A stretch of 64,000 nt of DNA from Desulfobacteraceae bacterium UBA2174 (GTDB lineage Bacteria > Desulfobacterota > Desulfobacteria > Desulfobacterales > UBA2174), in contig DCWA01000026.1 in NCBI GenBank assembly GCA_002327445.1, positions 42,324-106,323 on the forward strand, given 5' to 3'. The notes beneath the pieces are model-generated. The model worked only from the letters and a program-made list of their open reading frames with translations. It was not told the origin of the DNA and did no database searches. Below, piece by piece: positions 1 through 9,099 of the stretch. The stretch's first letter is position 1, and each line of letters opens with the position of its first letter. The translations under genes were made by a program, and so were the position numbers.

Positions 1-1233
1 ACCGCCTACCTCAAGGCCCATTTCCCCGTGGAGTTCATGGCGTCGCTGCTCACCAGCGAGATGCACTCCATCGACGGGGTGGTCAAGTTCATCGGTGAAT
101 GCCGCAGCCACCAGATCGAGGTGCTGCCGCCGGACATCAACTTCAGCGGAACGTCTTTCACCGTCTCGGAAGGGAAGATCCGCTTCGGCCTGGTGGCGGT
201 CAAGAACGTGGGCGAGGGGGCCATCGAGAACATTCTCGACGCGCGGCGCGACGGCGGCTCCTTCGACTCGCTGTTCGATTTCTGCGAACGGGTGGACCTG
301 CGCAAGGTGAACAAGCGGGTGGTCGAAAGCCTGATCAAGTGCGGTGCCTTCGACGGTACCGGGGCGAGCCGACCGGCGATGCTGGCGGTGCTGGAAGAGG
401 CCCTGGAGCACGGTCAACGGGTGCAAAAGAAACGCTGCGACCCCCAGATGGGGCTCTTTGACACCTGCCCCGCGGAAACGGCGCCGGTGGATCGGCCCGC
501 CATGCCCGCCGGTGCGCCGGTGGACGCCCATGAACTGCTCGCCATGGAGAAGGAGTCCCTCGGTTTCTACATCAGCGGCCACCCTCTGGGGCGCTACGAG
601 GGGATCATCGAGCAGTACGCCAGCTGCGACACCGCCGGACTCAAGGAAACGGCCGACGGCGCCACGGTGCGCGTCGGCGCTCTGGTCAAGAACATCAAGA
701 CCATCCGCACGCGCAAGAACGAGCCCATGGGTTTCATCAACCTGGAAGACCAGGCCGGCAGCGTCGAGGCGGTGCTGTTTCCCGGCGTTTTCGCCGGGGC
801 CGAGGCCTGGTTGGCAGAGGACCTGCCGGTACTGGTGCAAGGGGAAGTGCAAAAAGAGGAAAAGGCCGTCAAGATTCTCGTGGACACCGTGATCCAGATG
901 GATCAGGCCGAAACCACCTGGACCGCACGGGTCCAGGTGAACCTCGACCTGGACCGGAGCGGCCGGGAAGAGTTGACGGAGCTGTCCCGGATCTTCAATG
1001 GCCACCCGGGCAACTGTCCGGTGCATCTGGTCTTGCGCCAACCCGGCAAGGCCGAGACCATTTTGGCCCTCCCCGAGTCCGTCAAGGTGCGCCCGGACCG
1101 GCGTCTGGCCCGGGCCGTCAACGGTCTGCTCGGCTACCCGGCCTTCGAAACGGTGTGCAGCCCGGTGACGGCGGTGCGGGTGCGCCACCCGGCCAACGGG
1201 CAGTACGGCCGGGGCAACGGCCGGCGAACGTAA
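1..1233 (+). CDS. dnaE: DNA polymerase III alpha subunit, C-terminal part (5' end outside window)
   Basis: This is the last 410 residues of the replicative polymerase catalytic subunit; the reading frame is open from base 1. The first residues (TAYLKAHFPVEFMASLLTSE) are the conserved end of the DnaE fingers region. A helix-hairpin-helix segment follows (about residues 60-125), then an OB-fold (about residues 220-290, around VGALVKNIKTIRTRKNEPMG) that binds single-stranded template. The C-terminal tail of about 100 residues is the poorly conserved tau-binding region. The polymerase active-site aspartates lie upstream of the window. The gene ends 18 bp before an aminotransferase gene on the same strand, so the two may be co-transcribed. 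Identity is firm; the only missing information is the N-terminal two thirds. Confidence 0.95.
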   Translation, partial: TAYLKAHFPVEFMASLLTSEMHSIDGVVKFIGECRSHQIEVLPPDINFSGTSFTVSEGKIRFGLVAVKNVGEGAIENILDARRDGGSFDSLFDFCERVDLRKVNKRVVESLIKCGAFDGTGASRPAMLAVLEEALEHGQRVQKKRCDPQMGLFDTCPAETAPVDRPAMPAGAPVDAHELLAMEKESLGFYISGHPLGRYEGIIEQYASCDTAGLKETADGATVRVGALVKNIKTIRTRKNEPMGFINLEDQAGSVEAVLFPGVFAGAEAWLAEDLPVLVQGEVQKEEKAVKILVDTVIQMDQAETTWTARVQVNLDLDRSGREELTELSRIFNGHPGNCPVHLVLRQPGKAETILALPESVKVRPDRRLARAVNGLLGYPAFETVCSPVTAVRVRHPANGQYGRGNGRRT

Positions 1234-1251
1234 CCGCAGAAAGGCGACAAG

Positions 1252-2400
1252 ATGAGCCAAATGACTGTTCCGCTGTTGGACCTCAAGCCCCAGTACCGTC
1301 AGATCCGGGAAGAGATCCGGCAAGTCACCGAAGAAGTCTACGAGAGCCAGCAATTTATTATGGGCCCCCGGGTCGACGCCCTGGAAGCCGAGATCTCCGC
1401 CTATTGCCGAACAAGGCATGCGGTGGGCGTTTCATCGGGCACCGATGCCCTCCTGTTGGCCCTGATGACCCTGGACATCGGCCCCGGCGACCTCGTGTTG
1501 ACCACCCCGTACAGCTTCTTCGCCACCGTCGGCACCGTCGTGCGCCTCGGTGCCCGGCCGGTGTTCGCCGACATCGAAGCCGACTCCTACAACCTGGATC
1601 CGGCAGCGGCCGCCGCGGCCCTGGAGGCCCTGGGACCGGCATCCCGGCGCCGCGTCAAGGCGATGATTCCGGTCCACCTTTATGGCCGGATGGCCCGGAT
1701 GGAAGAACTCGGCGCCCTGGCCGAGGCATGGAGGCTGGCCGTGGTGGAAGACGCGGCCCAGGCCATCGGCTCCGAAGACGGCCGGGGGCGCCGGGCGGGC
1801 AGCATCGGCACGGCGGGTTGTTTTTCCTTTTTCCCATCGAAGAATCTGGGCGGTTTCGGCGACGGCGGCATCGTGACGCTCAACGACGACGAGTTGGCAG
1901 AGAAGATGCGGATTCTGCGCGTGCACGGCGGCCATCCCAAGTACCACCACCATCTGGTAGGGGGGAATTTCCGCCTCGACGCCTTGCAGGCAGCCATCGT
2001 CCGTGTCAAGTTGCGCTACCTGGACCAGTGGACCGCCGGCCGGCAGGCCAATGCCGCCACCTACCGTCGCCTGTTCAAGGAGGCCGGACTGGACGGCCGC
2101 ATCGGTCTGCCCGCCGAAGGGCCCGGGCGCCACATCTACAACCAGTTCGTCATCCGGGTGCCCGGCCGCCGGGATGCGCTGCGCGACCACCTCGCCCAAC
2201 ACGGCGTCGGCTGTGAGATCTACTATCCCATCCCTCTTCACCGGCAGCCCTGTTTCGCCGACTTGGGGTACGAGGAGGGCGATTTCCCTGAAAGCGAACG
2301 CGCCGCCGCCGAGACCCTGGCCTTGCCCATCTTTCCAGAGTTGAGCGATGATCAGCAGCAGTACGTCGTGGATCAAATCCGGTCTTTTTTTGCAGCCTGA
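1252..2400 (+). CDS. DegT/DnrJ/EryC1/StrS family aminotransferase
   Basis: A 382-residue PLP-dependent enzyme of the family that transfers an amino group, usually from glutamate, to keto-sugars of nucleotide-sugar pathways. The PLP lysine is K197 in FFPSKNLGGFGDGG. The cofactor-contacting EDAAQAIG segment and the HLYGRMA motif of the large domain are present, and the length is normal for the family. The ATG at 1252 follows a modest ribosome site (aaaggcgac). No sugar-biosynthesis genes lie next to it in this window, so the substrate cannot be assigned; a role in surface polysaccharide or modified-sugar synthesis is inference from the family. A hairpin with a short T-rich tail follows the stop codon and probably ends the dnaE-aminotransferase transcript. 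Confidence 0.9.
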   Translation: MSQMTVPLLDLKPQYRQIREEIRQVTEEVYESQQFIMGPRVDALEAEISAYCRTRHAVGVSSGTDALLLALMTLDIGPGDLVLTTPYSFFATVGTVVRLGARPVFADIEADSYNLDPAAAAAALEALGPASRRRVKAMIPVHLYGRMARMEELGALAEAWRLAVVEDAAQAIGSEDGRGRRAGSIGTAGCFSFFPSKNLGGFGDGGIVTLNDDELAEKMRILRVHGGHPKYHHHLVGGNFRLDALQAAIVRVKLRYLDQWTAGRQANAATYRRLFKEAGLDGRIGLPAEGPGRHIYNQFVIRVPGRRDALRDHLAQHGVGCEIYYPIPLHRQPCFADLGYEEGDFPESERAAAETLALPIFPELSDDQQQYVVDQIRSFFAA

Positions 2401-2462
2401 GCGAACTCTGAGACTCGCCTTTCGTCAAAACGAATCAAGATGTCTTGAAATGCCTTTGCAGC

Positions 2463-2503
2463 GGGGCTGCCTGACCGTTGGGTCTGGCAGCCCCGGTATT
2501 TTA
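2463..2503 (+). terminator. Probable rho-independent terminator after the aminotransferase
   Basis: A perfect 9-bp stem (ggggctgcc at 2463-2471 with ggcagcccc at 2486-2494) encloses a 14-base loop and is followed by a short T-rich tail (tatttta). It lies about 60 bp past the aminotransferase stop. The T-tract is weak, so termination may be partial. Confidence 0.55.
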
Positions 2504-2599
2504 TGTAGATGAAAGAAGACAGGTAGCCGGATTGCCCAAAAGAGAAGGGATGGGTTTCCCGTAAGCCGCAATGCCTTGTCCGCAAGTTAGCCCCATGGC

Positions 2600-3715
2600 T
2601 GCCCTCGTATTTTCAAGTGGCTTAAAAGAGAATATTTTTTTGAAGGTCGTGGCGCCGAGTTTTCCGGGGCGGCGGTCCAGTTCGTCCAGCTCCCGCCGGG
2701 AAGCAAGTCGATGGGGAGCGCCAAACAAAGGCACTTCGCCCCCGGTATTTTCAAGTGACTGAAGAGAGGAAACCTTTTTAAGGTCGTGGCGCCGGCGTCC
2801 GCAAGACGCTCTGGATCCGGCGCCCCGGAAAACTCGCCGCCAACCGTCCGTAAAGGCCCGGACAGGGCCGGAATGCTGGCGATGCGGGCCTGCAAGACTG
2901 AGAGACATCGTCCCTTTGGCGCATACCCGCTACTGTCCGGGCCAACGGACGCTATGCGCCTCAGACAGTTCCGGGGCGGCGGCCCAGTTCGTCCTGCTCC
3001 CGCCGGAAGGCAATTCAATGTGCGGCGCCAAACAAAGGCGCTTCGCTTGGAATTTTCAGGGTTCTGAAATTGTTGGAAGGGCGGCCAGGGGTTGACTTGG
3101 CGACCGACCGGGAAGCTGTCTGAGGCGCATAGAGCGCGTTGGCCGCAACCGAAGCGGCCTTGTGCAAACGGCGCTGCATTTCGATGATGCACTGACAGAT
3201 CGTCCACATTATGGCGCGGTTGCGGTCTACGGACTCTTGGCGCCGAGTTCTTGCCGGCGGCGCAAGTCAGCCCCCGGCCGCCCCCGGTATTTTCAAGTGA
3301 CTGAAGAGAGAGGAAATCTTTTGGAGGGCCTGGCGCCGGCGTCCGCAAGACGCTCTGGGTCCGGCGCCCCGGAAAACTCGGCGCCAACCGTCCGTAAGCC
3401 CGGACAGTGCCGCAACGCTGGCGATGCGGCACTGCCTCGCTGAGAAAGATCAGTTCCTTGGCGAAAGCGCGTTACTGTCCGGGCCAACGGACGGTAGGCG
3501 CCTCAAACAGTTCCGGGGCGGCGGGCCAGTTCGTCCAACTCCCGCCGGGAGGCAACCTGATCATTCGGGGTAGGCAAACGTACTTCGCTTGGATTTTTCA
3601 GGGATCTGAAATTGTTGGAAGGGCGGCCAGGGGGTTGACTTGGCGACCGTCCGGGAAGCTGCCTGAGGCGCATAGAGTGCGTTGGCCGCTCCCGGTATTT
3701 TCAAGTGACTGAAAA
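2600..3715. repeat. Non-coding tandem repeat block, about 541-bp unit with nested inverted repeats
   Basis: The 1.45 kb between the aminotransferase (ends 2400) and the DUF2156 gene (3855) holds no convincing gene. It consists of repeats. A unit starting with ccggtattttcaagtgactg begins at about 2741 and again at about 3283, a shift of 541-542 bp, and the copies run in parallel through about 3146 and 3690. The second copy lacks about 145 bp present at the end of the first. Shorter copies of the leading motif occur at about 2606 and 3691. Each unit contains strong hairpins, for example ggcgccgg with ccggcgcc around 2790-2823. A central arm (about 2932-2973) can pair either with an upstream arm (about 2840-2866) or with a downstream arm (about 3111-3145). 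ORFs on both strands through this block follow the repeat structure and resemble no protein family, so I treat it as non-coding. Confidence 0.8.
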
Positions 3716-3854
3716 ATGACAGAACCTTTGCCGGGAATTTGGCGCCGTCGTTCCCCGGGTCCGCCTACGAGCCAACGCCGAAACCGGAGTGCGCCGCAGG
3801 CGACAAGAGCCTTGAGGCTCATCTTGGCGATGGGCCAGGCAACCAGGCGGAAGT

Positions 3855-4754
3855 TCAGTGGTTTTCAGGTCCGTGCAGCAGCACCTCGAATTTTTTGATG
3901 AAGGCTTCAGGATTGTAGGAAAGCTTGGCGCGGCGCAGGCCCTCGTCGTCCAGGTCCTGTTCCCGGTTCACCCAACGGATCGCCGGATCCACGTTGTGCG
4001 CCAGGAATGCCTGGTTGATGGCCTGGTAGACACCTTTGAATTCCGGGTCGCCCTTCTCGAAGTGGATCAACAGGGTGTCGGCGGCGAGACGCTCGGCCAC
4101 CGTGTAGGCCGCCAGGTGACCGTCAACCCGCAACAGCCCTCCACAGAGCCCCTCCAGGGCGCTCCAGTCGTTCAGAACCCTCGCGATGGCCGCATTTTCC
4201 GCCGCCAGGGTATCGACGGCCTCGCAGTCGCGCCACGTGCACCAATCGCTCTGCAGGCCGAGGGCCTCGGCCACGGTATCCGGCCCCAGGGGCGCGTATG
4301 CCGCGTCGTAGTTGCGCTGGAACTGGCGCACGAGATTCTTCTTCTTGTGGTATCGATTTCCGGGGAGGGCGATCATCTCCTTGACGTCGTAGAGATAATC
4401 CCAATGCCCCCGTGCCTCCGATGCCGCCATCCGGCCGGCGGTGGCCGTTTTCCAGATCTCAACCAGGGGTTCCGGCACGCGGATCAGGCGCCCGCCGGGG
4501 GGCTGCACCTCCGCCAGGACGCGGCGCCAGTCCACATTTTGCCAGGCGCCCACCGGGGCCCATAACGCCGGTTGCGGAAGAGTCTGGCGGATCCAGACCA
4601 GATCCTGGTCCCACGCCCACTCGAGCCCATAGGCTTCGGCCCATCCCCAAAGGTTGATGAAGCTGTAGTCCGATGCGATCTGGCCGCATTCGGCCAGATG
4701 CTGCCGATAGGCGCGCTGGCGGGCAAGGGAGAGGGGCTGGAAGTCGAGCGCCAT
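3855..4754 (-). CDS. DUF2156 domain protein (phosphatidylglycerol lysyltransferase C-terminal-like)
   Basis: A 299-residue soluble protein starting MALDFQPLSLARQRAYRQHL. It matches stand-alone DUF2156 proteins, which share the GNAT-like fold of the catalytic half of MprF but lack its membrane half. Recognisable features are the N-terminal SDYSFINLWGW segment, the KKKNLVRQFQR basic stretch and the C-terminal IRWVNREQDLDDEGLRRAKLSY block. A start 63 codons upstream is open, but the ATG at 4754 has a good ribosome site (GGAG, 7-base spacing) and matches the family start. A role in transferring an aminoacyl or acyl group is inferred from the fold; the acceptor is unknown. It is divergent from the yqgE gene, with about 200 bp between them for two promoters. 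Confidence 0.85.
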   Translation of the reverse strand: MALDFQPLSLARQRAYRQHLAECGQIASDYSFINLWGWAEAYGLEWAWDQDLVWIRQTLPQPALWAPVGAWQNVDWRRVLAEVQPPGGRLIRVPEPLVEIWKTATAGRMAASEARGHWDYLYDVKEMIALPGNRYHKKKNLVRQFQRNYDAAYAPLGPDTVAEALGLQSDWCTWRDCEAVDTLAAENAAIARVLNDWSALEGLCGGLLRVDGHLAAYTVAERLAADTLLIHFEKGDPEFKGVYQAINQAFLAHNVDPAIRWVNREQDLDDEGLRRAKLSYNPEAFIKKFEVLLHGPENH

Positions 4755-4962
4755 GAACCTGCTCCAAAACGGTGATGGGACGGAGGCGTCGCTGCGCCCT
4801 ATCGGCCGGGAGAAAAACAAAAAACCGTACTTGTGTAGTATGTCCAAAGAAGTCTTGTCAACCGCCGCCCGGGCGCTTGACACCGATTCGAGTCCAGGGC
4901 TATGTTGCCTCCGGGACCTGTCCGACAACGGCTGCGCACGCATCGCACCGCATGGAGGGAAG

Positions 4963-5532
4963 ATGAAAAATCCGCTGTCTGAGACGTTTCAAGGACAGTT
5001 GCTCATCGCCATGCCCAACCTGCTGGATCCCAATTTTTCCCACACCGTCACCTGCCTGGGGGCCCACAACGACCAGGGCGCCATGGGCGTGATCATCAAC
5101 CGGCTTCACGACGACCTTCACCTGCGGGATGTGTTCGCCGAACTCAAACTCGCCTGCCGTCACGAGATCGAGGAGCAACCGATCCATGTCGGCGGTCCGG
5201 TGCATGCCAACGAGATCTTCATTCTGCACGGCCCGCCGTTGAAGTGGCAGGGGAGTTTCGGCATCGGCCCGCTTCTGGCCCTGAGCAACAGCATCGATCT
5301 GCTCGCCGCTATCGGCGAGGATCAGGGGCCGCGGGACTATCTCATCGCCCTGGGCTGCGCCGGCTGGGGGCCCGGGCAACTGGAGACCGAAATCCGCCAG
5401 AACGCCTGGCTGACCTTCCCCGTGGCCGAGGATCTGCTCTTCGAGGTGCCGGTTCCGGCCCGCTGGGCGGCGGCGGTGAAGCGCCTGGGCATCGATCCGA
5501 CCCTGCTGTCGGCCACGGCCGGCAACGCCTGA
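4963..5532 (+). CDS. YqgE/AlgH family protein
   Basis: A 189-residue protein of the YqgE/AlgH family (DUF179), widespread in Gram-negative bacteria and of unsettled biochemical function. The family start KNPLSETFQGQLLIAMPNL is present, as are the GAMGVIINR and VHVGGPV-like (PIHVGGPVHANEIFILH) blocks and the conserved GCAGWGPGQLETEIRQNAW segment near residues 130-150. The ATG at 4963 is preceded by GGAGG with 5-base spacing; the longer open frame upstream has no such signal. Length is as expected. It reads away from the DUF2156 gene and is followed about 180 bp later by an FAD oxidoreductase that appears unrelated. Confidence 0.92.
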   Translation: MKNPLSETFQGQLLIAMPNLLDPNFSHTVTCLGAHNDQGAMGVIINRLHDDLHLRDVFAELKLACRHEIEEQPIHVGGPVHANEIFILHGPPLKWQGSFGIGPLLALSNSIDLLAAIGEDQGPRDYLIALGCAGWGPGQLETEIRQNAWLTFPVAEDLLFEVPVPARWAAAVKRLGIDPTLLSATAGNA

Positions 5533-5712
5533 ATGACAGATCCGGCCATCATGATGAGGTTTTGAGACCGTGGAAAAACGAACGGCGGACGGGCGCGGAC
5601 GAGCAACGAGCGGTTGGCGGCCACGACGGTAAAAGGCCACGCCGGCCGCTGACCATTTTTCGCGTCGATATCCGCCATTGCCATGAAGGCGATGGACGCC
5701 GGAGGACTTTGG

Positions 5713-7290
5713 ATGGACTATGATGCCATCGTGATCGGATCCGGGTTTGGCGGCAGCGTGTCCGCATTGCGCCTCGCCGAGAAGGGGTACCGGGTGGCGG
5801 TGCTGGAAAAGGGAAGACGCTACCGCACCGAGGACTTTCCGGCCACCAACTGGAACCTGAAAAAAAGCATCTGGATGCCCCGCCTCGGCCTATACGGGAT
5901 TCAGATGCTCACCTTCCTGCGCCACGTGGCCGTGTTGCACGGCGGCGGCGTGGGGGGCGGCAGCCTCGTCTATGCCAACCAGTTGCTTGTTCCCCCCGAT
6001 CCGGTCTTCGACCAACTCCTCTGGGGCGGCGGAAACTGGAAGGAGCGCCTGGCGCCCCACTACGTCACGGCCCGCCGGATGCTCGGCGCCAATCCGAGCC
6101 CGACGGTGGGAAGGGCCGACCGCCTCCTGCGGGAGGTGGGCATCGAGATGCGCGGCGAGGACACCTTCCACAAAAACGATGTGGGCGTCTTTTTCGGAGA
6201 GCCGCGACGGGAGGTGCCGGATCCGTATTTTGGCGGGGACGGCCCGCCGCGCACGGGCTGCACCTTTTGCGGCGCCTGCATGATCGGATGCCCGGTGGGC
6301 GCCAAGAACACCCTCGACAAGAATTACCTCTATCTGGCCGAGCGAAAGCACGGGGTGGAGATCTTCCCCGAAACCGAAGTCACCGGGGTGCGGCCGGCAC
6401 CCGGCGGGTATGAGGTGCTCACCCGTCGGTCCCTGCGACCTTTCACCCCCCTGAAGACCTACCGGGCGTCCAAGGTCGTGTTCAGCGGCGGGGTCATGGG
6501 GACGGTAAAACTGCTGCTGCAGTGCCGGCGCAACGGCCTGTTGCCGGATCTGTCCTCCCGGCTGGGGCATTTCGTGCGCACCAACTCCGAAGCCATCTTG
6601 GCGGTGCGGTCCCGGGACCGTTCGGTGAATTGGAACGATCAGATCGCGATCACTTCGGGGATCTACCCCGACCCGGACACCCACATGGAGATGGTGCGCT
6701 ACAACAAGGGATCCGACCTGCTCTACGGTCTGCTGACCCTGCTCACCGACGGCGGCGACAGTGTGCCGCGCCAGGTCCGCTTCGCCGGCAACCTGTTGCG
6801 CCATCCGCTGCGGTTCATGCGCAATTTGTGGTTCGTGGGCAGTTCGGCCACCACCACGGTGCTGCTTGTGATGCAGACCAGCGACAACTACCTGATCCTC
6901 GACTATGCGCCGCGGCCCTGGCGCCTGGGGGCGTGCAGCCTCAACAGCCGCCTGCCCCGGGGCGGCCGGCCCATTCCGTCCTATATCCCCGTGGCCAACG
7001 AAGCCGCGCGGCGGCTGGCGCGCAAGATGGACGGCGAGGCCATGAGCAGTTGGCCCGAGGTGCTGCTGGACGCGCCGACCACCGCCCACATCCTCGGCGG
7101 CTGCTGCATGGGCGCGGGACAAGAGACGGGGGTGGTGGGGTTCAACGGCGAAGTTTTCGGCTACCCCGGGCTCTACGTGGCCGACGGATCGGTGGTGCCG
7201 GCCAATCTCGGCGTCAACCCGAGCCTGACGATCACAGCCCTCTCCGAGTACATCATGGACCAGATGCCGCCGCGGCAAGTTCCAGCCTGA
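5713..7290 (+). CDS. GMC-family FAD oxidoreductase (cholesterol oxidase-like) with a cysteine cluster
   Basis: A 525-residue flavoprotein. The N-terminus has the FAD dinucleotide fold VIGSGFGGSVSALRLAEKG (residues 7-25) and ends it with VLEKGRR. The C-terminal GMC signature region includes the histidine in TTAHILGGCCMG and the closing GLYVADGSVVPANLGVNPSLTI. Around residues 183-193 lies CTFCGACMIGC, a CxxCxxCxxxC spacing like a 4Fe-4S site, followed by GAKNTLDKNYL. This cysteine block occurs in the bacterial cholesterol-oxidase-like branch. The start at 5713 is favoured by GGAGG seven bases upstream; an ATG 30 bases earlier lacks one. It probably oxidises an alcohol group on a lipid or sterol-like substrate; the substrate is not deducible from sequence. 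Confidence 0.88.
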   Translation: MDYDAIVIGSGFGGSVSALRLAEKGYRVAVLEKGRRYRTEDFPATNWNLKKSIWMPRLGLYGIQMLTFLRHVAVLHGGGVGGGSLVYANQLLVPPDPVFDQLLWGGGNWKERLAPHYVTARRMLGANPSPTVGRADRLLREVGIEMRGEDTFHKNDVGVFFGEPRREVPDPYFGGDGPPRTGCTFCGACMIGCPVGAKNTLDKNYLYLAERKHGVEIFPETEVTGVRPAPGGYEVLTRRSLRPFTPLKTYRASKVVFSGGVMGTVKLLLQCRRNGLLPDLSSRLGHFVRTNSEAILAVRSRDRSVNWNDQIAITSGIYPDPDTHMEMVRYNKGSDLLYGLLTLLTDGGDSVPRQVRFAGNLLRHPLRFMRNLWFVGSSATTTVLLVMQTSDNYLILDYAPRPWRLGACSLNSRLPRGGRPIPSYIPVANEAARRLARKMDGEAMSSWPEVLLDAPTTAHILGGCCMGAGQETGVVGFNGEVFGYPGLYVADGSVVPANLGVNPSLTITALSEYIMDQMPPRQVPA

Positions 7291-7447
7291 CGGGATCTCC
7301 AGCCGACGCCCGATCGACATGAGACCCCACGCGGGCCGAACCTCACCGCCGGGGACGGCAAGGCAGTCCCGCCACGACCGGCCGCTGTCAACCGCAGCCG
7401 AGGCAGGGTTTTTTTGTCCACCTTTTTGAAACTACAGAGGAGATCGC

Positions 7448-9028
7448 ATGGACGTCACATTTCACGGCGCGGTCAGGGAAGTGACCGGCTCGCTGCATCT
7501 CATTTCCCATGGCCGGGATCGCATCCTTCTCGACTGCGGGCTCTTTCAGGGCAGGCGCCAGGAGACCAACGCCAAGAACCGCCGCATTCCGCTGCCGGCC
7601 GAAAAAATCACCAACGTCATCCTCTCCCACGCTCACATCGACCACTCCGGCCGAATCCCCATGCTGACCCGCCAGGGATTCGGGGGGCGCGTGATCTGCA
7701 CCCGCCCCACCCTGGATGCCTCGACCTACCTGCTGCCCGACTCCGGCCATATCCAGGCCTCGGACGCCGAGTATCTCAACTACAAGACCCTGCGCGGATA
7801 TCTGACCCGGCGCCACCGAAGCCGAAACGGTCGGGAACATCCCTTTTATGAGCGCGATCAACTGCACCGGATGCTCAAAAAACCCGGCCAGCGGCTCGAT
7901 GCGGAGCGCATCGCGGCCCTGATGGCGGAAAACGATCTGGAGCCGATCCAGCCGCTCTACACCCAGCAGGATGCCGAAGCGGCCTTGGACTGGTTCGACG
8001 GCTACCCCTATGGTCTCCCCGTCACCGTGGGGCAGGACATGACCTGCACCTTCTACGATGCCGGCCACATCCTGGGCTCGGCGGTGACCATCCTCCAGGC
8101 GCGGCACCAGGGGCGGACCGTCACCCTGGGGTTCACCGGCGACCTCGGGCGCTATGGCACCACCATTCTCAAGGATCCGGCACGGGAATTCGACCCGGCT
8201 CACCACCGCATCGATCTGCTGCTGATGGAAAGCACCTACGGCGACCGGCAGCACGAACCGGTGGAAGGTCTCACCGATCGCCTGGCCGATGTGGTGAGTC
8301 AAACCCATGCCCGGGGCGGCACCCTGCTGATTCCCAGTTTCGCTTTCGGCCGCGCCCAGGAACTGCTCTACGCGCTGCACGATATCTACGACCGCAACCT
8401 GGCGCCAAGGCTTCCGATCTACGTCGACAGCCCGCTGGCGATTCGCCTGACCAAGGTCTACGGCGAGCACCCGGAGGTCTACGACCGCGACACGCATCGC
8501 GATTTTCTGCGCCACGGCAAGAACCCCTTCGACTTCAAGCAGGTGAATTTCATCTCGGAAGTGGCCGACTCGATGGCCCTGATGCGGGAGGAAAAGCCGC
8601 ACATCGTCATCGCTTCCTCGGGCATGTGCGAGGCCGGGCGCATCCTGCACCACCTGCGCAACAAGATTCACAATGCCCGCAACACGATCCTCATCGTGGG
8701 CTTCATGGCCCAGAATACGCTGGGTCGGCGAATCCTCGAAGAGGGCGAAGCCTACGCGGCAGGAGGGCGGAAAGGCCCGGCGCCGATCATGCGGTTTTTG
8801 AACAAGGGCTATCCGCTGCGCGCCCAAGTCGTGCCTATCGGCGGTTTCAGCGCCCACGGTGACCGCGATGAACTGGTGCGTTTCCTGCGCGATTCCAACC
8901 TGGAGATCCGGCGCATTGCCCTGATCCACGGCGAGGAGGACCAGAGCCTGGCCCTGGCCCGGCGCTTGCGGAGTCTGGGGTTCCGGGCGGAGGTGCCCGA
9001 ATTCGGCCAGACCATAAACCTGCCTTGA
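7448..9028 (+). CDS. Beta-CASP metallo-beta-lactamase RNA hydrolase
   Basis: A 526-residue member of the CPSF73/Ysh1-like ribonuclease family. The zinc-binding HAHIDHSG motif is at residues 61-68, a second metal motif is in YDAGHILGSA, and the beta-CASP part carries IPSFAFGRAQELLY and MCEAGRILHHL. The C-terminal GGFSAHGDRDEL holds the last metal histidine. The family cleaves RNA, in bacteria probably in processing or decay. The start follows gaggagatcgc. An unusual feature is an insertion of roughly 100 residues between the metal motifs and YDAGHILGSA (positions about 90-190). The gene stands alone and is followed by about 950 bp of repeat-rich spacer. Confidence 0.92.
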   Translation: MDVTFHGAVREVTGSLHLISHGRDRILLDCGLFQGRRQETNAKNRRIPLPAEKITNVILSHAHIDHSGRIPMLTRQGFGGRVICTRPTLDASTYLLPDSGHIQASDAEYLNYKTLRGYLTRRHRSRNGREHPFYERDQLHRMLKKPGQRLDAERIAALMAENDLEPIQPLYTQQDAEAALDWFDGYPYGLPVTVGQDMTCTFYDAGHILGSAVTILQARHQGRTVTLGFTGDLGRYGTTILKDPAREFDPAHHRIDLLLMESTYGDRQHEPVEGLTDRLADVVSQTHARGGTLLIPSFAFGRAQELLYALHDIYDRNLAPRLPIYVDSPLAIRLTKVYGEHPEVYDRDTHRDFLRHGKNPFDFKQVNFISEVADSMALMREEKPHIVIASSGMCEAGRILHHLRNKIHNARNTILIVGFMAQNTLGRRILEEGEAYAAGGRKGPAPIMRFLNKGYPLRAQVVPIGGFSAHGDRDELVRFLRDSNLEIRRIALIHGEEDQSLALARRLRSLGFRAEVPEFGQTINLP

Positions 9029-9099
9029 GGGGCTGCGCATTCATTCGTCCGTGGCGATGATGTCTCGCTGCCATTTTGAACGCGCTTCTTCCCTCTCAT

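Noticed and set aside
2501..3432. Long minus-strand frames in the repeat block (281 and 135 codons)
   Set aside because: They follow the repeat units exactly, change frame between copies, and give low-complexity Arg/Pro-rich proteins without family resemblance.
3855..4943. Longer start (4943) of the DUF2156 gene
   Set aside because: The added 63 residues are not family-like and cover the upstream region of the divergent yqgE gene; the ATG at 4754 has a better ribosome site.
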